Shown here piece after piece: positions 1-10,094 of a DNA stretch of 64,000 nucleotides; the first letter of the stretch is position 1, and each line of letters starts with the position of its first letter. Source of the stretch: Bryopsis sp. KO-2023. Its lineage: Eukaryota > Chlorophyta > Ulvophyceae > Bryopsidales > Bryopsidaceae. The position numbers were made by a program, and so were the translations under genes. Below the pieces are notes generated by a model. It saw only the letters and a list, made by a program, of their open reading frames with translations, was not told where the DNA came from and made no database searches. Location: positions 4,836,001-4,900,000 of the forward strand of contig BSYQ01000009.1 in assembly GCA_030272585.1 (NCBI GenBank), given 5' to 3'.

Positions 1-2
1 CG

Positions 3-1121
<1,119 letters not shown>

Positions 1122-2765
1122 TCAATATATGTTGGAAAAATTGGTTTGATGAATTTTTGTTTGCGGATCGGTCGGATGATATATGTTTTGATTTGTACCA
1201 TGTGATTTTGATTAGCCAGCCATTGTAGTGCTGATGTAAATTTAAACACTTTGCTGCTGGCAATTTGGGTTTTCATTTGGGCTGGTTTGTTCACACTTGA
1301 TTTTCATACTTATTTATACTAAATATAGTCACCAGATTCTCACAATAGCCACACAGAAAGCTATTCATCTCTTTATCCAACTATCTATAAATGTACTGGA
1401 GTCTGTGTGTGAACAATTAATTTTGTGTGAAGCAGCAAAATGATTGTATCTATAAACATCTAGCTGGATATATCATTTTGCTTTCTTAAAAAAGACACTT
1501 GGGCGTAATTGGCAAGTTGGGTGTTCTTACATACTGTCCATGTGATATATTTCATTGAAAACCACCCAAAGATGGCACAAGACCTAATAATTTACTGACT
1601 GATGTAAAAATATGAAACATATCCACATATATCAACACTCCCCAGAGGTTGTGACTTCTGACACAAAAAGATTGTGGGGTGGATTTGGGTGGGTGAAACT
1701 CAAAGAGCATGCAGCACCTTGGTTCTTGTTTGATGTGCAAATGAGCTGTCGGGCCACTGTTGTGTCCACCCACCCCCCTATTATTCTGCTGCCTGTTTGC
1801 CTGTCATTCTTCCTGGGTTTTTTCTGTTGGGTTCCTTATCCCTATCCATTGCATTGCAACTTTTGATCAATTTTTTAATCAGGACCCCTTACAGATGCTG
1901 TCAGCTTTTTATTCATTTTTGTCCACCACTTCAATTGGAGTTGTCTTTGGCTTATGTTCATCGTTTTCATTGAAAAAGTTGGGTGGTGCTGCTAAATGGT
2001 ACGCTCTTGCTGAGCGTAGAGATCAAGGGTCAAAAACAATTTCAATGTCAGTTTCAAAGTCAATTTCATTGTTGATATCCATTTTGACGATTCAGGTGGG
2101 TTATCTTCCCACGATTTCGGTGACCATAGGTGCCAAAAGTCATTGGACTTAAAATGCAAGCTGCCATGATTTTGAAACACAGCCCTGCATGTCACTGGCC
2201 AATCGAGGTTGTCCAAGGGTGGCGGCTGAGAACTCCCTCTAACGACCTGATGCTAAAAACCACTACTCAGCAAACTTCCAGACTGGGCAGTTCATGCTCA
2301 ATCCACACAGCTCCCTCATTTTTTATTTTTTTTTATCGACATCGCGCACTTTTTAAAACGATTCCAGCAGGTTCCAACGATGAATTGCAAAATGACCGCA
2401 ATCGCAGTCGTGCTCGTTACAAAAAAAAGCATGCTTGAATTTGATGTCTTTGCTTGCCAAGCAAAACATGACTTTTTTTCCATATACACCCATCTCATCC
2501 AACTGTGAAACTCGGAGTGCAACCTCACAGTGCGTTCGGGAAAAAAACACACACAAACACACACACACACACATAGGAGTGGAATGCCACAGAGGCCTGA
2601 GAAAAACATGCCCTATGATGAATTTTTTCTTTCAAGCGCTCTCGAGAAATCGGGCCATTTCCTTTTTGGAATTTGCAAAATCGACGTCTCGTCCTGGTGC
2701 CCGATACCCTTAGCACTCCTTCACGGAAAGCTCACAGGGACTTCAGAGGGAAAAAAAAAACTTCT
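1122..2765. other. Spacer: polyubiquitin 3'UTR and intergenic DNA
   Basis: AT-rich sequence follows the polyubiquitin stop. Open frames here are short, lack splice signals and show no recognisable domain. A short (CA)n tract lies at about 2550-2572. The spacer separates two convergent 3' ends: polyubiquitin (+) and the Ala-rich secreted protein (-). Confidence 0.6.
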
Positions 2766-4006
2766 TCACTGAAGTCGGAATCTCCTCCCCCTTCTTCCAT
2801 TACCATCGCCTCTTCCTCCCCCTCCATTTCCGCCACCCTTCCCCCCGCGTCCACCCCTACCTCCCTCCTGCCGATCTCCCCTGTTTCCGCCTTGCTGCCC
2901 ATCTTTTTTCCCTCCGCCCTGCTGACCGTCTTTTCTCTCCTCCTTTTGTTCGGCATCTCGTTTTGGCTTCGGACCTTTCCTCACCACCTGCGTCAGTCTG
3001 GCATCGGAGCAATCCTTCAGCTCCCTGTGGCAAACTTTGATTTCGCGACCGCCCTTCTTGCAGTCTCGGAACTCTCGGTTGCAGTTGCGTCTCTTCATCT
3101 TGGCAGGAAAGCATGGTCCAAAAAACTTCCTTTTGGCTGAATCATAGCGACAATCCGCAACCTCTTCGCTGTCGACCCCTTCTTCCGTGCCCCCCTCAGT
3201 TTGTCCACCTTCTCCTACGACTTGCTCTTCGGTGGTGGTCGGTATGATTCCTTCGGGGTCCTCCGCCTCCAGGTTGATGCCGCAACTGACTGCGAGCAAA
3301 ATTTGCGTGATGGCGTCCTCCATAGCAGCACCGACATCCTGCGCAGTGGATAGACTTTTCTGCAGTCCAACGAGACCGCATGATTTGGGTCCCCCTAAGA
3401 AACCATCCGCTCCTTCTTGAAGCCGAGTGGCAATCGCAGAGGTTTCCTCGGCGAGCCAAGCCTCGGCCAATGTTTGCTGCACGGGGTCTGTGTTTTCCAG
3501 AAGACCTGCGACAGTCGTCCAACGTCAATCTTAATATCGGTACGCTCGTAAGTACTGCAGCGTTCGCAAGGAAATTGATGCCCGAGTGCACGGCGCAGGG
3601 CCAAAACCGACGGAGCAGATTCTTTCCAAGTGTTAGAACTAGGGTTGGGATAGGTACCTCCTGCCACTCCTTGAGTTACGAGATCGCTGACGACTTCCGC
3701 GACGGCGTCAGTCTCGGCGACACACTCGGCCCCGGCGGTTTCGCTGCTGGCGATAGCCACGGCGACCGAAACGGCCAACGACGAAGCTCCCACTTCGCCT
3801 TCATCTTTTTCCTCACCGCCCGCGTCGCACGCGACCACTCTGCTGAATGCTTGCGCGATGGCGTTCGAGATCGCCTCTCCGACCGAGTTCGAGGGGTCAG
3901 CGGTTGCGAGAGCGGTTGCGACGCAGTCCGAATCTTCGACCACCTCCCCGACACCGAGCGCGGACGGGGCAAACGCCAGAAGCAGAATTACCAGCACTGT
4001 TTTCAT
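2766..4006 (-). CDS. Secreted Ala-rich protein with basic Gly/Gln/Lys-rich tail (2 exons, 362 aa)
   Basis: Exon 1 is 4006-3658 and exon 2 is 3505-2766. The 152-base intron has a GAG|GTACCT donor and a GCAG| acceptor, and phases match (1/1). The start is the ATG followed by MKTVLVILLLAFAPSALG, a clear signal peptide. The mature N-terminal part is rich in Ala/Val/Ser with recurring A-x-A-x-A helical stretches such as AISNAIAQAF and a few widely spaced Cys. After about residue 240 there is a Cys-rich basic segment (CNREFRDCKKGG, CHRELKDCSD), then a Lys/Arg/Gln/Gly-rich low-complexity tail ending in GRRGRRFRLQ. I recognise no catalytic domain. It resembles in plan (signal peptide, Ala-rich helices, basic tail) the gene at 46921-49119 on the other strand. 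A role in extracellular matrix or mucilage is only inferred from secretion and composition. Confidence 0.75.
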
Positions 4007-5699
4007 CTTAGTCAAATATATTTTTCTGTTTTTTTCGGTGAGGAAAGGGAATCTTGTGTGCCTTTGACTGTCGCGACGCAACTATTTTCGGACTTTCGCA
4101 AGACTTCGGGGTGTGAACCAGTGAGAACATTACTCATTTATTACTCATTTCCCTGTGCGGGACGTGTGAGCCCGCCCCAATCGCGCGCGCTCCTTGATGC
4201 ATGGCAGCACAGATGAGTTTTTCGGAGGTTCCTTCTGAAGTGAGGTGAATCAAATCAAATCATGATGACACACGAAGAAGCCGCTCGGCTTAAAAAAAAA
4301 AAAAAGGGGGTTAGAAAAGTTATATATATATAAAGTGAGGTGAAAACACTTCGGAGAGTCCCTGGAACGAAATCTCTCCTCGACCAGCCCAGTGGCGGCG
4401 ATCGATCGGTTCGATGTTCCTACTCTCTCTCCTTCTCCTTCGATGAAGAAGGAGGACCTCTCCGGTACACATATTCAATGTGTGTGGCTTTCTCTTTGTG
4501 TGTTTTCAAAGTGAGGTGTTTCAACAGTCGCTGCGTCTCAACAAGCCAATCTTGACCTTGCAAAAAGGTGTTTCTCATACAGATGGTGGATAATTTATCC
4601 TTGCACCAAACTAACATCCAATCAACCCATAAACATAAAAATGGGTAGATAAAAATACATAAAATACAAAAAATTTCATAAAAACACCAACACAAGAGGA
4701 ATCTAGGTATCTCTGGAGGCAATAGATTTTCTTGGCAAAAGTTGACCATCTTTTAACTGGGTGGTCAGAAATCTTCAAAACTTGCACAAATAGGTTACAA
4801 ATCTCTCGTACATACAAAATCACCTCAAACCAAAACCCTCTCCCAATTCCAATCTCTGTTTTCCCACACAACATAGTGTCAGCCTTCATATCTGTTAGAC
4901 ACTCGTTCCCACCCCTTCTTTTTTCTTTTCTCTCAAGAAAAAATTCTTTTTTTTTTCAATTTCCCTTTATCTTTTTGGACTAAATACCATTCGTTGTCTC
5001 AAAAATTCAGTACGTGTACAAAAACGGTACAAAAAACCCTTTCTCTCTCTTTTTTCTTCCCTCATTTTCCCCCCTTCCAAATTAACCAACAGATGACTGG
5101 AAAAAGGTGGCCAGTCTCATTTTTCATTTTAAGGGGAAAAAAAAAGAAAAAAAGGAAAAAAAACAATGGATATGAAGTTGCAGAAGGGAAAACACACTCC
5201 CTCTGTCAGAAAAATAAAATCCTTTTCTTCTTTCCACTCTTTTTTTTTCTTTCATTTCCTTGGGAAAAAAAAACCTGAGAAAGAAAAGCATCATGCACCA
5301 ACAAAAAGCAGGTTCTTATTTCAGGTAAGTTCCTTCAGGTAAGTTCCTTCAGTTCCCCCCCCCTTTTTTTCCTTTTTTTTTCCCTCTCCCTCCCCGTTCT
5401 AATAACTGGAAAGTCGATTTCATCTCTCCACCTCAACAAAACAAAAACACCGTTCTAATAACTGGAAAGTCGATTTCATCTCTCCACCTCCACAAAACAA
5501 AAACATCAGATACATTTTACAAGACACCATTCGTTGTTTTTTTTCTTTGCCCCCCCCCCCCCAAAAAAAGCACACCTCCCCTTTGTCAGAAAATCAAACT
5601 GAAAGGACCGGTAGGCTGACACTCAAAATTCCTAAGGTGCAAAAAAAAGGCAAAACACACAAATATTTCATCAAAATCAAAATCTTTTTTCTCTCTCCC
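4007..5699. other. Spacer with short tandem duplications
   Basis: No supported coding exon. The first 200-300 bases presumably contain the promoter and 5'UTR of the Ala-rich gene on the minus strand. The rest is pyrimidine-rich and low in complexity, with a (TA)n run near 4321-4332 and a 56-base tandem duplication at 5395-5506. The remaining open frames are short and rich in Phe/Lys because of homopolymers. Confidence 0.5.
5395..5506 (+). repeat. 56-base tandem duplication (2 copies)
   Basis: Two copies begin at 5395 and 5451 with the shared start CGTTCTAATAACTGG and differ at only one or two positions. Just upstream, at about 5323-5351, AGGTAAGTTCCTTC is also repeated in tandem. This looks like recent replication slippage in a non-coding spacer. 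Confidence 0.85.
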
Positions 5700-6495
5700 T
5701 CAGGAAGAAATCAACAGCACATGCTCTATGTCGGGCAGCTTCTTGCCAACTCGCTGAAGGTTAAACTTCATAATGCCACCTTTGGGAACCTGCAAAATCA
5801 ATCATTACCACAACTTAAGAAAATTAATTCAGACAAACAGATACAATTTCCCATGTAATCTCTTATTATCCCAATTTAAGAAAATCAAAATCGACACAAA
5901 AAAGGTAAAATTAATTCCCTCTCTAAAATATCTCAATCAGTCTAGCGAATTCTTTTGCCAGTGGTTAATCAGTTTTACTGCTGGAAAATTTTCTAGGAAC
6001 AGGGCACTACTCATCCTTCAAGATTGTCTAATGCTGTTTTGTTGTTCAAATTCAAACCAAGCTAATAACCAATCAATGCAATAAGGCAAAAACTAGGCAA
6101 TCATCCCCCAGGGGAAAACAATAAAAAGAAAATAAAACGAAGGGGAAAAAAAAGAAGTAATAATAATGTCAGAAACACAACACAAACGTGAAAACGAAAA
6201 AATTCGTGAAAGTGATATTTGCACATAATAATTGGATGCGCCTAATCGACAGATGAACGAACAGAGGATGTAATTCAAAAAACTCTATTTCCAATGGCCA
6301 AAATTTCATCGGCATTAAAATTTTATAAAGAATTTGAAAAATAGATTCGAGAAAATTAAAATCTCGCACCTGGTAATGATTGTCCCCAACGTAGTACGAC
6401 CCGAAGTCGCTGAACTGGCTCGCCTCGTTGCAGACCGCCCGAAACGAGGGTTGCTCAGCGACCTTTTTGACAGCTCTCGCAGCCTGGCTAGACAT
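5700..6495 (-). CDS. Small conserved-looking protein, unknown function (2 exons, 71 aa)
   Basis: Exon 1 is 6495-6370 (42 codons) and exon 2 is 5789-5700 (29 codons plus TGA). The donor CAG|GTGCGA and acceptor TTTTGCAG| are both in phase 0. The ATG sits in a purine-rich context (GAGGAGGACATGTCT). The protein starts MSSQAARAVKKVAEQPSFRA, has an aromatic-rich middle (FGSYYVGDNHYQ) and ends KKLPDIEHVLLISS. There is no membrane span and no obvious organelle presequence. The junction of two clean phase-0 exons, the lack of homopolymer residues and the normal composition argue that it is real. I cannot assign a family. It could be a small subunit of a larger complex or a fragment of a longer gene with further upstream exons. 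Confidence 0.6.
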
Positions 6496-7047
6496 GTCCT
6501 CCTCTCTCCTCTTCTCGGATTGGTACCGCAGAAAACTGTACCAACACGCAATCGGTTAACAACGAGTCTTCTGTGTGGAGGTTCGAAAGCAATGCCAGAA
6601 ACGACGCGTGTGCGCGATGATTGCGCACAAAAAAACGTCCCAGCGTCGGGACAAGGAGGCTAATGTTGATGCGGGAGATCTACGCTCTACGCTAGTCGCT
6701 TCAAAGGAATGTGTTCTGCAGATACCCTGACAGATACCCTGACAGATGACGTCTTAACACACAGATCGCGAACACGATTCCAATCTCCGAGCCAAAACCC
6801 TGACGAGTCTCGTCGACCTTCGAATCGAAGGAAACAAACAGCGTTCCGGAACGGAGGTGTCGACTACGACGTCTGTATCACGCGAATAAAAAAAAACTGC
6901 TTCCCCCGCGAGGAAAGAAACCGAGCAAGGACAAACACAAACACCAAACGATCTCGACGGTGTTGCAACACTCGGGCACCCAGAAACAGCAGCCCCCGCT
7001 CACCTGAAGTGATTGACGGTATACGTTTTGTTTTACTCCGCAACAAT

Positions 7048-7452
7048 TCAAAACTGGACGCAATGAAACAACCCCCAGACCCCATCTTGTACCAAAAACA
7101 CCATCCTGTTTCGGCGTCCACGCTGGCGCCAGCAGCCCGCCACGGTAGATTTTGAAATGACGTCTTTGGTGACGACCTGCGTTGACTGACGGCTGCACAC
7201 CAAGTAAAACCACCGTTCGTTTCGTACTTGGTGCAACAAGTCGTCAACAAGCGACTGCACCGAGTTTTGGTAGGTGTCTTGGTGCAAATCCTTTTTGGGT
7301 GGTGGTGTTGTTGGCAAGCAGTCTGGCGCTGTCCCCTTGTGCTTTTTGCTGTCCGTCGAGCGGGATCGGAAAGCACGCCACCGTTGCGTAGAAGTCGTTG
7401 GTTTCCTCCTTTTCCTGTTATAGGACTTAGCACCTGAGTATTTCATAGCCAT
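7048..7452 (-). CDS. Possible 5' part of an unknown basic protein (boundaries uncertain)
   Basis: A minus-strand open frame starts at ATG 7452 with a basic, polar N-terminus (MAMKYSGAKSYNRKRRKP). It continues through a helical stretch (NSVQSLVDDLLHQVRNE) to a candidate donor TTG|GTGTGC near 7207. A second candidate exon follows a GCAG acceptor near 7174 and ends at a strong CACTTCAG|GTGAGC donor near 7004. Phases do not join cleanly by the obvious sites, so the exon structure is unresolved. GC content is higher than in surrounding spacers, which supports coding. Its start lies about 140 bases from the possible plus-strand gene at 7595, so the two would be divergent. I recognise no family. Confidence 0.3.
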   Translation of the reverse strand: MAMKYSGAKSYNRKRRKPTTSTQRWRAFRSRSTDSKKHKGTAPDCLPTTPPPKKDLHQDTYQNSVQSLVDDLLHQVRNERWFYLVCSRQSTQVVTKDVISKSTVAGCWRQRGRRNRMVFLVQDGVWGLFHCVQF

Positions 7453-7594
7453 GTGGATCGGAGGGGGTGGAGAAGCTGTGGGTACTGCTTTCCGTTGCGG
7501 GCGGTTGTCGCAGCGTGGACGAGATCTTGTGTTTCCTGTTCTTTTCTGAGATCAAGTTTCTGGTGGTTTCGCGAAGGGATTCTATTTGGGAGCA

Positions 7595-7843
7595 ATGGAG
7601 GGATCACCGCCATCGTGCTTGTCGCATCTTTGTTCTGCCGCGACGCTTTTCAGCGATTTCGCCGTTGGGGGCTACCCTACCGGTGACCCCGCGCGTTCTT
7701 TCTTCGCCACGCCCGTGAGCGGCGATCATTCCAGGATCCCTGAAGCTCCTTCGCTGGTGAATAGGAAAGCTAAGCGCAAGGGGGTCGACCAGGACATCAT
7801 TCTGATGGACTTGTTGACGTTTTCTTGGGAATCTATGAATTAA
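7595..7843 (+). CDS. Possible small protein or first exon (82 aa)
   Basis: An open frame starts at ATG 7595 (MEGSPPSCLSHLCSAATLFS) and ends at TAA 7843. Codon composition is GC-richer than the AT-rich DNA that follows. The middle contains a basic stretch, NRKAKRKGVDQ, then a hydrophobic segment DIILMDLL. It may be complete. It may also be the first exon of a gene whose 3' exons include the ubiquitin-like tail at 9424-9703, since both lie on this strand with nothing else supported between them, but I could not find the linking exons. Confidence 0.35.
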   Translation: MEGSPPSCLSHLCSAATLFSDFAVGGYPTGDPARSFFATPVSGDHSRIPEAPSLVNRKAKRKGVDQDIILMDLLTFSWESMN

Positions 7844-9423
7844 AAACGCATCTTCTGTGCGATATATCCCGCGCGTGTTTCTCTTGTGGAGAAAAAGAGG
7901 CTATGCGGGGTTTGCTGTTGGATGGCTCCGCGATCTTCGTTGCTTTTTGCTGTCTTGATGGCTTTTTTCATCAAGGAGGAAAAGAAGGGAGCCAGAAAAT
8001 AAGGCATACAGAGGTGGGGTTTTTTTTGCTGATTCACTTGCTTGTGCTGTAGAATATTATATATATATGTATCTATATATATATTCTGAAATATGGAGCA
8101 CCAATTTTCAAGCCTCTTATAGGTTCACTTAGGTGCATTTTTGATGACTAATGGTATGGGGTTGTCTCATCTAGTTTTATGGGGGTTGTGTTCGGTGTGT
8201 TTCTTTTTGTACCATTTAGGTTTGATTTCTTTTTTTTTTTGTCCTTTCTAGAATTTCTTTGGTGTTTGTTTGATGCTGTTTGGGAATTTATGGGAAAGCC
8301 TGTTGAGAAAAATGGCTTTTTATTATTTTTGTTAAAAGGGTTTTTTTGGACGGGTTCTGTTTTTGTTTTTTTTTGGTACTGACTTTCGTTTCAAAATTAT
8401 CTTACGTGTTGGGGGAAGAAGAAAAAAATGATAAGAGGTTTAAAAAACAAAGGGAAAAATGGTTTTGATTCTCACCTCCACGACGTGGGGGTTTCCAGTA
8501 CTTAAGATACTGGAACAACAATCCAGAAGAAAACCCTTTTTCTCCTTTTTTTTTTCCTTTTGGCAGATTTTTTTTTTTTTTGTGTGTGTGTGGGGGGGAA
8601 GGTGATGGGCTGATATATTGTATTGTATTTTATTTGAACGAATGAATGAATGGATGCTTGTTCTGTGTGGAGATGTATGGTGGTTTAGGAACATGTTGGT
8701 TGTGCTGTGAATGGTGCTCTTTACTTCACAGCACCACCATTGTAAATCGATGTGCTATGGATTATTTTTCGGACAGAAAGTGCTGTGTGTGCGTGTGTGT
8801 GACTTGCAAAATCAGCAACCCTGTAGATTTTTGTTTCTTTTTCTTTTTCGCCTGTGCTTTTACACAAAAGAACCCAAACTCTCTGCAGAGATTCCCAAAT
8901 TGCTTTCACTTCTTCACCATTTCTTAAAAGTTGAAGAAAAAAAATAAAAAAAGAGAAATGTCGTTTTGAAGGAAGCTGAAACCTACCGTGAACATATTTC
9001 TGTGCTCCATCAAATTTTGGACTTTTTTTGTGCGGAAAAGGGAGGAAATGGAGTGATTGTTTCGGGGGAAGTGAAATTAAAAAGAAAAGAAAAGAAAGAA
9101 AGAAAGAAAGAACCAATTACATTTTGAGGTGTTAAGGTGGTAGCCTGTTGTGATGGATTTGGATCAGATAGTTAAGGAAAAAACAAAAAATCTAAAAAAA
9201 AAGGGAAATCGGTTAGGACAGACTGTGTTTTTGAGTGTGAAAAGCTGAAATTGCTGAGGAAGGGACGTTGAGAGAATTATTGATGGGAGGCGGAGACAGG
9301 AATGACACCACTATGAAGAATCATAAATAATATATATGTAAATGAAAAAAAGAATAAAAAATATTCAAAGAACACCACACTCTCCAGCAGGGGGACTGAA
9401 AATCTAGATGAGGAAATATATCT
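7844..9423. other. Spacer or unresolved intron(s), low complexity
   Basis: AT-rich DNA with (TA)n near 8050-8090, a (GT)n run near 8580-8592 and a GAAA-type tract near 9080-9112. No exon with credible splice sites was found. If the frames at 7595 and 9424 belong to one gene, this region is its intron(s). Confidence 0.4.
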
Positions 9424-9703
9424 ATGTATGCAAACGAAATATTTTTTGGAAGAGTGGATTGCACATCAGCGGACAAAAAAATGGAACAGCTTTTGAGGTT
9501 TCACCTCGGGGGTCAAAAATTCGAAGTTGGGCAGAAGCAACCAATGAATCTTGAATCTGCAAAGGTACATTTTTGTGTGTTTTGCCATTTTTTTTCTTGG
9601 CTATTTTTAGCAGATGTGCTTTTTTTTGATAATTGTGGGACCGTGGCGTTTTTCCGACAATCTCTTGCAGGACTGGGGAATCGCTGATGGCAAGATTGTT
9701 TGA
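9424..9703 (+). CDS. Possible 3' exons of a ubiquitin-like-domain protein (partial)
   Basis: An exon ending at 9564 (donor GCAAAG|GTACAT) joins in phase 0 to 9671-9703 (acceptor CTCTTGCAG|). Together they read through LLRFHLGGQKFEVGQ and DWGIADGKIV to a TGA at 9701. The pattern of a hydrophobic strand, a turn with Gly, and a final D-G-x-I-V strand is like the C-terminal half of the beta-grasp fold seen in SUMO-like domains, which typically end in E/D-G-D-V-I. The left boundary of the first exon is not known: a GCACATCAG acceptor near 9469 is one possibility. The N-terminal half of such a domain was not found. Similarity is by eye only. Confidence 0.35.
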
Positions 9704-10094
9704 AAAAAAGACTCACCAGATATAGATCATATAGAGATGAGCGGGAACTACAAAACAAACAGGATGCTGAAATGCTGCTCAGGATGGCTCAGCATTTTCA
9801 CAACCATGGTTGTCGATTCAAACAAAATTTGGTACATAAATTTTCACCATGTTCATTCCCCTCCCCACCCCCCCTCCCCCCCCAAAAAAAAGGGAAAAAA
9901 CGGACGTTCATTCTTACTCATCCATCCAACTCAAATTCAAAAGCAGTACCAGTTTTTGATTTTTTCTTCTTCCAATTTTCCTGCTCGTAAAATTCAGTGT
10001 TTCCCCTCCCTCACCCTCCCCCACCCCCCGCTTCGGGTTTTTATTTTTTATTTTTTTCGCTGCAAGTTTTCCTGCCCAAGAAAAAACTGGTTTC
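9704..10094. other. Convergent 3' spacer
   Basis: Short spacer between the end of the possible ubiquitin-like gene (+) and the RAD51 stop codon (-). It contains poly-C/poly-A at about 9866-9900 and pyrimidine-rich DNA. No coding feature is supported. Confidence 0.5.

Noticed and set aside
1760-2152. 130-residue plus-strand frame after polyubiquitin
   Set aside because: No splice signals, no domain, composition follows the AT-rich spacer; start is in low-complexity context.
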